From assembly GCA_000333855.2 (NCBI GenBank), contig CM007318.1:333675-358371 (forward strand): 24,697 bases of DNA, written 5' to 3'. Made by a program: the position numbers and the translations under genes. Below, in pieces: positions 17,591 through 24,697 of the stretch. The notes beneath the pieces are model-generated. The model searched no databases. It was not told the DNA's origin and saw only the letters and a list, made by a program, of their open reading frames with translations. Position 1 is the first letter of the stretch. Each line of letters begins with the position of its first letter. This DNA comes from Endotrypanum monterogeii (Eukaryota; Euglenozoa; Kinetoplastea; Trypanosomatida; Trypanosomatidae).

Positions 17591-18847
17591 ATGCGTCATA
17601 GTACGGCACCACCGCAGGTAAGCGGGCGGAAGCGAAGCCGCTCGCGCTCGGCGGAGAAGTCCACCGCATCGCTGCACAAGGAGTCAGATGGTGTTGTCAC
17701 ATCGCCAGCGCATGCAAAGGAGAAGCACAAACAGCAGCAGCAGGGCACCATCGCTACGGGCGCTCACCCCACTAGCCCACATGGTAGCAGCCACGGTAGT
17801 CGTAGCCCGAGTACGGGCTCGACGTCTTCCTCATCCTCCGCCACTAGGCACGGAACTGAAAAGGGAGCGCGAAATGAGCACACATTTCCTGCTGCTGCTG
17901 CTGAAGCGTCCACGGCGATAGCTGCTGCTGCGGTCTCGACCTCTCCCACGGCGCACATGTCTTCCGAAGATGCTTCCATATACACCCTTGTCACGGGCAT
18001 CTTGTCGGATTGGCGGAGTGGTGTGGCTCTACTGAAGGAGGATATCATTCGCTTAATACTGCGGCGGGTGCGCCCCATCCTGATGAGCCAGCCGATGCTC
18101 GTCCGCACGGAGGCGCCGATCAACGTTTGTGGTGATATACACGGCCAAATCACGGACCTCGTCGAGATCTTCAAGGCAGGTGGGCTACCTCCCGACTCGC
18201 GCTACCTCTTTCTCGGTGACTACGTGGATCGCGGCAAGTACGGGACGGAGGTGATCACTGTGCTGCTGGGCCTAAAGGTTTTGTACCCGAAGCGCATTTA
18301 TGTTCTGCGCGGAAACCACGAGACAGATGGAATATGCCGCATCTACGGATTTTTCGATGAGGTGCGGCGGCGCTTCAGCGTGCGTCTCTTCAAAGAGTTT
18401 ACTGATGTCTTCAATTGTCTTCCCGTGGCTGCGTTGATCGAAGAAATTGCGCTGTGCATGCACGGTGGTCTCAGTCCTGAGCTGCGCCATCTGCGTCAGA
18501 TAGAGCAGATTTACCGTCCACTGGTAGTACCCGATGAAGGACTTGCCTGCGACATTCTCTGGTCCGATCCGGAGGAGGGCTCGTCTGGCTGGCAACCAAG
18601 TGAGCGCGGTGTCAGCTTCACGTTTGGTGAGGACGTTGTGAAGCGCATGTGTGACAGCCTGGGCATCGACATTGTACTCAGGGCCCATCAAGTGGTCGAT
18701 GAGGGTTACTCGTTCTTTGCCGGCAGGCGCCTGGTCACCATCTTTAGCGCGTCGAACTACTGCGGCGAGTTCACAAACAGCGGATCTATGATGCTGATGG
18801 ACGAAAATTGTATGTGCAGTTTTCAAATTTTTAAGCCGGAATATTAA
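17591..18847 (+). CDS. PP1-like serine/threonine phosphatase with low-complexity N-terminal extension (phosphatase B)
   Basis: A 418-residue PPP-family phosphatase. Residues 1-125 are a disordered-looking extension with a basic Arg/Ser patch (RKRSRSRS, 13-20), a Gln run (48-51), Ser runs, two Ala runs (100-114) and several Ser/Thr-Pro sites. The patch could be a nuclear signal or an SR-like site; that is inference. The catalytic core (about 126-418) has every metal ligand: D182 and H184 in GDIHGQ, D210 in GDYVDRG, N242 in RGNHE, H291 in HGGL and H366 in RAHQ. It differs from ordinary PP1 in several places. The loop reads SASNYCGEFTN instead of [11 protein letters not shown] (386-396). RGNHE is followed by TDGI instead of CASI. 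Three RVxF-pocket positions are changed (A287 for Ile, I361 for Leu, C407 for Leu). No TPPR tail is present. It is clearly divergent from phosphatase A and is not a recent duplicate. The frame is open 81 codons further upstream from a GTG, but that part would precede the likely splice site. I chose the first ATG after the acceptor. Confidence 0.93.
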   Translation: MRHSTAPPQVSGRKRSRSRSAEKSTASLHKESDGVVTSPAHAKEKHKQQQQGTIATGAHPTSPHGSSHGSRSPSTGSTSSSSSATRHGTEKGARNEHTFPAAAAEASTAIAAAAVSTSPTAHMSSEDASIYTLVTGILSDWRSGVALLKEDIIRLILRRVRPILMSQPMLVRTEAPINVCGDIHGQITDLVEIFKAGGLPPDSRYLFLGDYVDRGKYGTEVITVLLGLKVLYPKRIYVLRGNHETDGICRIYGFFDEVRRRFSVRLFKEFTDVFNCLPVAALIEEIALCMHGGLSPELRHLRQIEQIYRPLVVPDEGLACDILWSDPEEGSSGWQPSERGVSFTFGEDVVKRMCDSLGIDIVLRAHQVVDEGYSFFAGRRLVTIFSASNYCGEFTNSGSMMLMDENCMCSFQIFKPEY

Positions 18848-18909
18848 GAAGTGTATTTCCTGATGTGTGCACCCCTCTCGTCTTGCAGAGAGAAAAAAAA
18901 AGAGAGAGA

Positions 18910-18943
18910 GAGGGAGGGAGGGAGGGGAGGGGGGGGGCAGGGA
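18910..18943 (+). repeat. G-rich tract able to form a G-quadruplex, 3' of phosphatase B
   Basis: A GA repeat runs into GGGA units, then a G run and cagggatgg. There are at least five runs of three or more G with one-base loops on the sense strand, about 65 bases after the stop codon. It would be present in the mRNA if the 3' UTR extends this far. Confidence 0.85.
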
Positions 18944-19748
18944 TGGCTACTGGAATTTCACGCGTTTGCTGATGTCGTTCTGATTCTCATGCACGGTTCT
19001 GCAAGTACATATCTGTGTCTATCCTTTTCTTGTTTCTCTCCAAAGATGAGTTTTACCTCCCAAGTGATACAACAGCCACGTTTGTCTACCCTCCCTTTTT
19101 TTTTTTTCAACTCAACAAATGCGTGTGCGAGTGTGCACACCCACGCACAGGCACACACGTTTGCCCCCGCGCACGCACGCACGCACACCAACTGACATGC
19201 GGTCTCTACTTGTGGTGTTCAGGTTTTCTTGTGTTTCCTTTTTCCCCGTTCCCCGTTTTTCTTCTTTTTCTCGACTTTCAACGGACGGCTCAGAATTGAC
19301 AATCCCCGAAGCTGCGTCTCCTCCTCCTCCTCCTTGTCCTTTTTCAAAGTTTTCGACGTTGTTTATTTCATTTTGCGACTGGTAGAATTTTTCTGCTTTT
19401 CGCCTTTCCTTCCACCTTCGTTCACATCGCAAGCGCACATCAGCGGTCTAGTGGGAGGGATCTATTGTATGCATAACGTTATGAGCCGTAATGTTTTGTC
19501 AGTGATTTCCATTTATTCATTACTAGCGTAACTCTCTCCTCCCTCTCTTGGTCTGTATGTGTGGTGTGTGTGTTTGTTGACACTTCTGTCTCGTTGTCAA
19601 AGTGAAGCGCCTAGTGGATAGGGTGCAATGCAGGTGTACCTCTCTGTCTGTTTGTGTTCTTCACTTCCTCGTGTGTATTTTCATTGCTTGGGTCTGCTGT
19701 AGATCTCTTCGCTACAGCCGCTCGTGGGGTCTTCCGAGTGTCAGTCCA

Positions 19749-19788
19749 GGGGGGGGGGAAGGAGGGGAGGGAGGGAGGGAGGAAGGGA
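19749..19788 (+). repeat. Second G-rich tract able to form a G-quadruplex
   Basis: A ten-G run is followed by aaggagggg and several GGGA units, then ggaaggg. The composition is the same as at 18910-18943 and on the same strand, about 830 bases downstream. Confidence 0.85.
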
Positions 19789-20339
19789 AAGTGACCTCTC
19801 AACAAGGGAGAACATCCTGTTCGACAAGGATGCTGGCTTTGCTCATGGGGTGCGAAGCCGCTATCCGCGCGTGCGTATATGTGTGTATCTATGTATGGTT
19901 TTTTTTTTTGTGTGTGTATCTCTGTGTGTGGGTGTGGGTGTGGGTGTGTGTTCATGGCGTCGATTCTCCCTCTATAAAAGGGTTCAGTTAACATCGTTTC
20001 TTTTCATCAAATCAGGAATATTAAAAAAAAAAAAACAGCCGGGCAGCAATTTCTCGGAAAGCGAGTGGCGTGATGCGCAGCACGCAACATGGTTTACTGG
20101 CGCTACGCCACTTCGTTGAATCACCTCGACTGCGCGGGTACTCACGTGGATGTCTTGGATACAAGAGTCATGTCGATGGATGGAGGCTGGACAGCCCGGA
20201 AGAAAGCAGAAGATGCTTTGTTTCCCAGCAACTTACGGCGTTGCCGTATTTGCTGACGTCGCCGAAATGTTTTTTTTTCGCGGCGTGCCCTTGCTCAAGG
20301 TATCGGGATCTGTGAACGAGGCGGGGAAGGGGTAGGTAT

Positions 20340-20406
20340 GCATATACATATACACGCACACACACACATATATATATTTATATATATATATATATGTCTG
20401 TGTGTG
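20340..20406. repeat. Compound CA/TA microsatellite
   Basis: CATA and CA units, a TA tract with one tt step (about 20367-20395), then TG units. It is close to symmetrical, with CA on the left and TG on the right. Confidence 0.88.
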
Positions 20407-20730
20407 GTAGGGATGTGACGAGTTCACGTGATCAGAGGCTTGTGGGCTGTTTTATTCACTTTTGAAGTAACCATCCCCATAGTCCTCCTCTCCATTTGCC
20501 GCGTGCAGACAACGAATCACGCGCTGCCGATTGCTGCTCACTTCTTTGCTGATGGTGTGAGGAAAACACTGGGGAAGAGAAAAGTAATGTACAGCTGATT
20601 CCACGCAGTGCCTGGGGTGCTCTATCCGCCCTACGATGCCTTCTCACGCTTATCTTTCATTCTTTCCCCTTCTTCTTCTTCTTCCCCTCGGTATATTCCC
20701 CCCACTCGAAATATCAACAACACAAAATCG

Positions 20731-20774
20731 TTTTTTTTTTTGTCTTCTTTTCTCTCGTTCCGCATCGCTCAAAG
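20731..20774 (+). promoter_or_regulatory. Pyrimidine tract and trans-splice acceptor for L13a
   Basis: A T run and tgtcttcttttctctcgttc are followed by AG at 20773-20774, 16 bases before the ATG at 20791. A further AG occurs at 20777-20778. A short, clean leader is typical of ribosomal protein genes in these organisms. Confidence 0.65.
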
Positions 20775-20790
20775 TGAGTCGATCAGACTA

Positions 20791-21459
20791 ATGGCCTTCC
20801 CTAGCCGAAAGTATGCGTCTCGTGCGCAGCGCAAGAGTGCGAAGAAGCACCGCCCCGAGATTGTCGTGATTGACCTGAAGGATCACGTGCTCGGTCGCGC
20901 GGCGGCTGTGGTAGCCAAGCAGCTGCTTTTGGGTAAAAAGATCACTGTGGTGCGTTGCGAGCAGCTGAACATTGCCGGTACTGAGATCCGTAACAAGATC
21001 AAGTACCTGCAGTATCTGCGCAAGCGGAAGCTGACGAACCCCACGAAGGGTCCCTTCCACCACCGCTCTCCTTCTGATGTGTTCGCCCGCACCGTGCGCA
21101 GCATGCTGCCCCGCTACACGAAGCGCGGCATGAAGGCGCTGAACTCGCTGGTCGCCTACGAGGGTGTGCCGACCAATGTGGTTCGCACCGGTGGTCGCGT
21201 GGTGATTCCCCGTGCCCAGCGCCATGCGTGCTACCGCTCCGAGCGCCCTTACACGGTGCTGGGCAACATGTGCAAGCACGTCGGCTGGAAGTACAGTGAC
21301 GTCGTCGCCAAGCTGGAGCAGGCCCGCGTGGAGAAGGCGTCCCGTCACCACAAGAAGCAGGAGAAGCTCCGTGACGCGTGGAAGTCGGCCCGCAAGGCGG
21401 CCCTCACCAAGATGCCCAAGCACAACGTGGAGGTGCTGAAGAAGTTCGGCTACGCGTAA
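20791..21459 (+). CDS. RPL13A: 60S ribosomal protein L13a (uL13)
   Basis: A 222-residue cytosolic large-subunit ribosomal protein of the uL13 family. The globular domain spans about residues 24-165: VVIDLKDHVLGR (25-36), KQLLLGKK (43-50), NIAG (60-63), the RNA-contacting LRKRK (76-80) and GPFHHRSPSDVF (87-98), RTVRSMLP (100-107) and KRGMKAL (111-117). The C-terminal third (about 166-222) is the helical, Lys/Arg-rich tail of eukaryotic L13a, starting at VGWKYSDV (164-171). The family match is strong over the whole length, and the short basic N-terminus is normal. The frame is open 61 codons upstream, but that part contains the splice-acceptor tract. The ATG at 20791 gives the usual protein length. 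Codon use is strongly G/C-ending, as expected for an abundant protein. No oddities seen. Confidence 0.97.
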   Translation: MAFPSRKYASRAQRKSAKKHRPEIVVIDLKDHVLGRAAAVVAKQLLLGKKITVVRCEQLNIAGTEIRNKIKYLQYLRKRKLTNPTKGPFHHRSPSDVFARTVRSMLPRYTKRGMKALNSLVAYEGVPTNVVRTGGRVVIPRAQRHACYRSERPYTVLGNMCKHVGWKYSDVVAKLEQARVEKASRHHKKQEKLRDAWKSARKAALTKMPKHNVEVLKKFGYA

Positions 21460-22384
21460 ATATCTGACAAATGAATTTCGCACGCCGCCGCTCCTCGCAG
21501 GCACACACCCACACATCTATCTTCACACGTCTTACCAGGGATGGCGCTGACGCATGTGGTAAGAGAGGGGGACCTCACATGAGCGGGTCGAAGGGCAGAA
21601 GACGGGGCGGCCGCGAGAGAAAAGGGAAAAAAAAAAGAATCGGAGAGGAAATGAAAGGGAGGGTGGTCCGACCATGAGGTCTCTGCTTCTCCTCCTTGCA
21701 TCCTTTTCCGATTCTTGTGCTTGGGTATGGATCAGGCGCGGGCTGCCTCGCTCAATCCACCTCGTGCATGAGTCACTTGATTTTGTTTTCCACCCTCTTG
21801 ACTTCCCGCTGGATGCACATGCTCACGAATTCACACGCACACACAGACACGGTCATACACTGTATCGCTGTACGTGAATGCATCTGCGTGTGTGTCGGCG
21901 TGCGGCCGTTAGGCATTCTCGACTTCTGCCCAGCTCCTCTTTTTTTTTAATTTTCTCATTTCGGCGCGAGATCTCTCTCGTTCTCATTTATATCTAGAAC
22001 AAGCAAATGAAAAAAAACCTCCCTCTCTCCCCCCTTAAAAAAAAAAAAAAAGGGTGCGGGCGGAGGGGGTTAGAAAGGGTCAAGTGTTTAGTCGGCACTA
22101 CTCGATCAGATTTTTTTTTCCTCGGGCCCTTCTCAGTTCTTTCCTTTCTTCCTCCACTCAGGGACGACTGTGCTGCTGCGGTGGTCTGCACTGCTGCACC
22201 GGGCGGGCGCCTCCGACGACGCTGTCATCAGAGGTAATAGACCACCAATGACAAGAGACGTGACTCTTCCCTATTCGCTTTATGAAGTCACACCTTGGTG
22301 CCAATGACACTTGTTTGTGTTTTTTTATGCTATGCTCACCCGAATACCTCCGAATTCATATCTATCACGTATTCCCACTTGCCA

Positions 22385-22428
22385 TTTTTTGTCATCGTTC
22401 TTTCTCGGATGATAATCATACATTTATA

Positions 22429-22477
<49 letters not shown>

Positions 22478-22538
22478 CGCCGTTGCTGTGTGAAATGGCA
22501 CCTGTATAACGTTATCTTGAAACGACTCCGCTGAGCAG
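22385..22538 (+). promoter_or_regulatory. Possible trans-splice acceptor region for the zinc-finger gene
   Basis: The nearest pyrimidine tract is ttttttgtcatcgttctttc (22385-22404). It is separated from the AGs closest to the gene (22534-22535 and 22537-22538) by a long TA palindrome. No good pyrimidine tract lies right next to those AGs. The true acceptor is therefore uncertain; the ATG follows 11 bases after the last AG. Confidence 0.35.
22430..22475. repeat. Perfect 46-base TA palindrome
   Basis: The sequence starts gcatat and ends atatgc, with only TA units between. It equals its own reverse complement over 46 bases and ends 73 bases before the zinc-finger gene's start codon. It is the longest uninterrupted TA array fully inside the window. 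Confidence 0.92.
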
Positions 22539-22548
22539 CACCTGAAAA

Positions 22549-24168
22549 ATGCCGAAGGAGCTCCAACTCTCTCGCCTGCACGCCTCGCCGTCGTACGCAC
22601 CGTACACGAAGCCTTCGAACTCACTGGTGCCGACTGCGTCTTCGGCTACTGGGGCCTCTGCGATTGCACGGGCGTTGGCAGCGAATAGTGCTGCTGGTGC
22701 TGGTGATGGCGGCAGCGGCGCTGGTGCACCAGCTGCCAGTGGTCACCGTCCAGCTCGGCTGACCATCCATAACTTCTCTTCCTTCCGTGCACGCGTCAAA
22801 AGGCTTCCTCCTGATGCAAATGTAAAGGCAGCGCTGCACACACAGCTTTATCAGTTCCCCGAGCGTGTGTGTTTCGGCTGTGTGAAGTGCCGCCGGGATA
22901 ATGTTGAGTCTGACAGTGTGGCCATCGACTTGAAAAATCGTATTATGTTGTGCACAGCTTGTTTCACTCGTATTATTCGGCCTCGCACGTACATGCCGAG
23001 TAGGGTAGTGCCCTTCCCATCGCTGCTCTCATGGCTCAACTATAAGCCCTCCCATGTAATGGAGATGTCGGACGACGTGCTGGAGCGACCGGCGGAGGCG
23101 GTGGCCCCTTCCGGTGAGCGGATGGCCGCACCAATGCTGACAAGTGGCGACAAGGCCACCAACCTGGGAAAGTTGCCCGCAATCGCCATGAACATTGTAG
23201 CTGGTGGTCGAGGCCGCGGTGGCGATGCGGCAGGTGGACGGCGCGGTGGTCCAACAATAGACGAGGCTCTCGCGCAGGGAGGCGCCAGCACCGCGACTGG
23301 TACACATCCGTGCCTGCGCGTCTGGGGAGTCTGCCAGCACGGCGAGACTTGCCTCTTTCGTAACGCTCCCGCAGATTTATGTTTGGCGTACCTGATGGGT
23401 CTGTGTCGTGGGCGCAACAGCCCCATCGGTGGCGGCAGTGGGAACCGCCCCAACGCGAACCGTAATCATAGCAGGCATGGCCACGGTGCTCCGCATCACC
23501 AGCATCATAATCATGGTCACCAACACAGGCAAGGTGGGCGTAACACTCGTCGTGACCACGGTGCCAACGCCTCGAGTGGTGGGCAGACATGCACCCTTCT
23601 TCACCAAGAAGTGTATGACCTCCCTGTCATCTCCGACCCCCCGCCGCGGGAGCGGTTTGAAGGTGACCTGGAGGACGAGAGCGGCTTGTGGGCTGCGTGG
23701 GTGCACCGCAGGCGCGACAGTCCTAACAGCGCGGAGTGGCAGCTGTGGCATAATGGCTCGCTACAGCAGTTGTTCAGAACATACGTTCCGGCGCGGCGGC
23801 GCCCTGCTCCTCGTCCGACGAAGAAGAGGTCGGTTGTGGTGCCCGCTGTGCCGGCTGCAGCAGCCTCGGTCGTAGCGGCCGATCCAGCCGAGGGAGGGGT
23901 CAGTCATGTTGATGAGAGCGAGGCACTTCACGGAGCAGACGCTGAGCCGACTACCCCGCCCGCTGACGAGGAGGGCGTTGTAGAGGGTATTGAGGAGGAA
24001 GAGGAGGAGGAGGAAGGCAGCGGTGACGACGACGCTGATACTGTCAACGACGAGGCTGTGGAGGCACCAGCTTCTGCACCCGCGACCAAGCTCAGTCTAA
24101 TGGACATCATGTCAGCTCTTAAGGGCATCAAAAAGGAGGCACCAGAGCAAGCAGATGAGGCAGAGTAG
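22549..24168 (+). CDS. CCCH-type zinc-finger protein with irregular fingers
   Basis: A 539-residue protein I cannot name. An Ala/Gly/Ser-rich N-terminus (about 25-65) precedes a Cys cluster: C108, C111, C114, then C135 and C138, which resembles a zinc-ribbon-like site. A Gly/Arg-rich patch (219-234) leads to two CCCH-like units. The first is C255-x6-C262-x5-C268-x3-N272, where the usual final His is Asn. The second is C278-x7-C286, then 61 residues, then C348-x3-H352. Its inserted loop has ten His between 307 and 326. A Trp-rich patch (381-400) follows. Then comes an acidic tail with eight Glu in a row (482-489) and a short helix-like LSLMDIMSALKGIKK at 515-529. CCCH proteins in trypanosomatids commonly bind mRNA and control its stability or translation, so an RNA-binding regulator is the likely role by inference. 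The start is the first ATG after the AG signals. GC-ending codons support real coding. The architecture, not the identity, is what is certain. Confidence 0.8.
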   Translation: MPKELQLSRLHASPSYAPYTKPSNSLVPTASSATGASAIARALAANSAAGAGDGGSGAGAPAASGHRPARLTIHNFSSFRARVKRLPPDANVKAALHTQLYQFPERVCFGCVKCRRDNVESDSVAIDLKNRIMLCTACFTRIIRPRTYMPSRVVPFPSLLSWLNYKPSHVMEMSDDVLERPAEAVAPSGERMAAPMLTSGDKATNLGKLPAIAMNIVAGGRGRGGDAAGGRRGGPTIDEALAQGGASTATGTHPCLRVWGVCQHGETCLFRNAPADLCLAYLMGLCRGRNSPIGGGSGNRPNANRNHSRHGHGAPHHQHHNHGHQHRQGGRNTRRDHGANASSGGQTCTLLHQEVYDLPVISDPPPRERFEGDLEDESGLWAAWVHRRRDSPNSAEWQLWHNGSLQQLFRTYVPARRRPAPRPTKKRSVVVPAVPAAAASVVAADPAEGGVSHVDESEALHGADAEPTTPPADEEGVVEGIEEEEEEEEGSGDDDADTVNDEAVEAPASAPATKLSLMDIMSALKGIKKEAPEQADEAE

Positions 24169-24228
24169 CATGTCTGCCCTTCGCTACAGTTTTTTCCGTT
24201 GCCCTTTTTTTTTCTCCCAAAGGATGGG

Positions 24229-24252
24229 GTGTGCGTGCGTGCGTGCGTGCGT
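24229..24252. repeat. GTGC tandem repeat
   Basis: Five or so gtgc units in alternating purine-pyrimidine order, about 60 bases after the zinc-finger stop codon. Such sequence can adopt left-handed DNA. Confidence 0.85.
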
Positions 24253-24305
24253 ACGCCCATACACATCACATCTAAAAAAAAAAAGTAAATATAAAAAGTA
24301 TGGTG

Positions 24306-24308
<3 letters not shown>

Positions 24309-24337
<29 letters not shown>
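24309..24337. repeat. GT microsatellite
   Basis: About fourteen uninterrupted TG units in non-coding sequence. Confidence 0.92.
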
Positions 24338-24622
24338 CGAGTGTTGTGGGTTGGTTGCTTTGCCGCGTTTGTTATTATATGTATGCTTATGTGTGGGGAC
24401 TGAGCGTTGTAGAGCGCGACAGTAAGTGGGTATCCGGTATTGATGGTGTTGCTGTTTTATTTTGGTGTGTGTGTGTGTGTATGTTTATTTGTATGTGCAT
24501 ATATCCATGTATATGCACGGTGGAGTAAACAAATGACGGTGCCTCAAGCGCACAGTCACACAGTTGGCATCGGTTCTTCCCACAAAGTGGTGAACATTTG
24601 CAAGCATTTCAGGGCAGAACAA

Positions 24623-24623
<1 letters not shown>

Positions 24624-24697
<74 letters not shown>
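24624..24697. repeat. CA/TA microsatellite running to the window end
   Basis: About fourteen CA units join about eighteen TA units, then return to CA at the last bases. The array may continue past the window. Confidence 0.92.

Larger units (their letters stand above)
18848..20790. other. Non-coding interval between phosphatase B and L13a
   Basis: No convincing gene. It contains two purine-rich G-run tracts (18910-18943 and 19749-19788), CA/GCAC-like repeats at about 19134-19192, and GT runs at about 19907-19950. A TA/CA microsatellite lies at 20340-20406. The L13a acceptor lies at its right end. Confidence 0.6.
21460..22548. other. Non-coding interval between L13a and the zinc-finger gene
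   Basis: No convincing gene. It contains a CA-rich patch near 21500-21520 and an A-rich purine tract near 21605-21660. A poly-A run sits at about 22037-22051 and T/C runs at about 22110-22155. The region ends in the 46-base TA palindrome at 22430-22475. Confidence 0.6.
24169..24697. other. Non-coding stretch after the zinc-finger gene
   Basis: Probably its 3' UTR. It contains poly-T at about 24205-24215, a GTGC repeat (about 24229-24252), poly-A at about 24274-24283, a GT array at 24309-24337 and a CA/TA array to the window end. No gene is seen. Confidence 0.65.

Noticed and set aside
20608..20790. Upstream extension of L13a
   Set aside because: It translates the pyrimidine tract and acceptor; the ATG at 20791 gives the standard protein.
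23036..23590. Minus-strand frames opposite the zinc-finger gene
   Set aside because: They are produced by GC-skewed codons of the real gene and have no start or acceptor signal.

Overview
The window looks like part of a trypanosomatid chromosome, most likely Leishmania or a close relative. Several things point that way. Every convincing gene is an intronless open reading frame on the + strand, as in a polycistronic directional cluster. Most start codons lie shortly downstream of a long pyrimidine tract followed by AG, the layout used for spliced-leader trans-splicing. Coding regions favour G/C at third codon positions, while the long intergenic stretches are full of poly-T/poly-A, CA/GT and TA microsatellites. 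The gene set (two PP1-type phosphatases, a pair of eEF1B GEF-subunit genes, L13a) agrees with my recollection of Leishmania chromosome 34. The TA-rich microsatellites and Sanger-style gap make a Viannia-type genome plausible. Species assignment is inference.

Layout, left to right: non-coding 1-1780; PP1-type phosphatase A (1781-2686); an unusually long gene-free stretch (2690-8449); a small Pcc1/LAGE3-family KEOPS subunit (8450-8836); eEF1B GEF subunit copy 1 (9659-10526), interrupted by an assembly gap that appears to be artefactual; a stand-alone 79-residue version of the eEF1B N-terminal domain (13068-13307); eEF1B copy 2, intact (14518-15225); PP1-like phosphatase B with a long low-complexity N-terminus (17591-18847); ribosomal protein L13a/uL13 (20791-21459); and a CCCH-type zinc-finger protein with an irregular finger pair (22549-24168). 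The last 530 bases are non-coding and end in a CA/TA microsatellite.

Five of the eight genes have a translation or RNA link: KEOPS for t6A on tRNA, the eEF1B exchange factor, the orphan eEF1B domain, L13a, and a probable RNA-binding zinc-finger protein. The two phosphatases are the exceptions. Since gene order in trypanosomatid clusters usually does not reflect shared function, I treat this as suggestive only. The most interesting item is the orphan eEF1B N-domain. It lies between two near-identical full-length copies yet shares only about half its residues with them, has an intact frame and has its own splice-acceptor-like signal. No mobile elements, tRNA, rRNA or CRISPR arrays were recognised.
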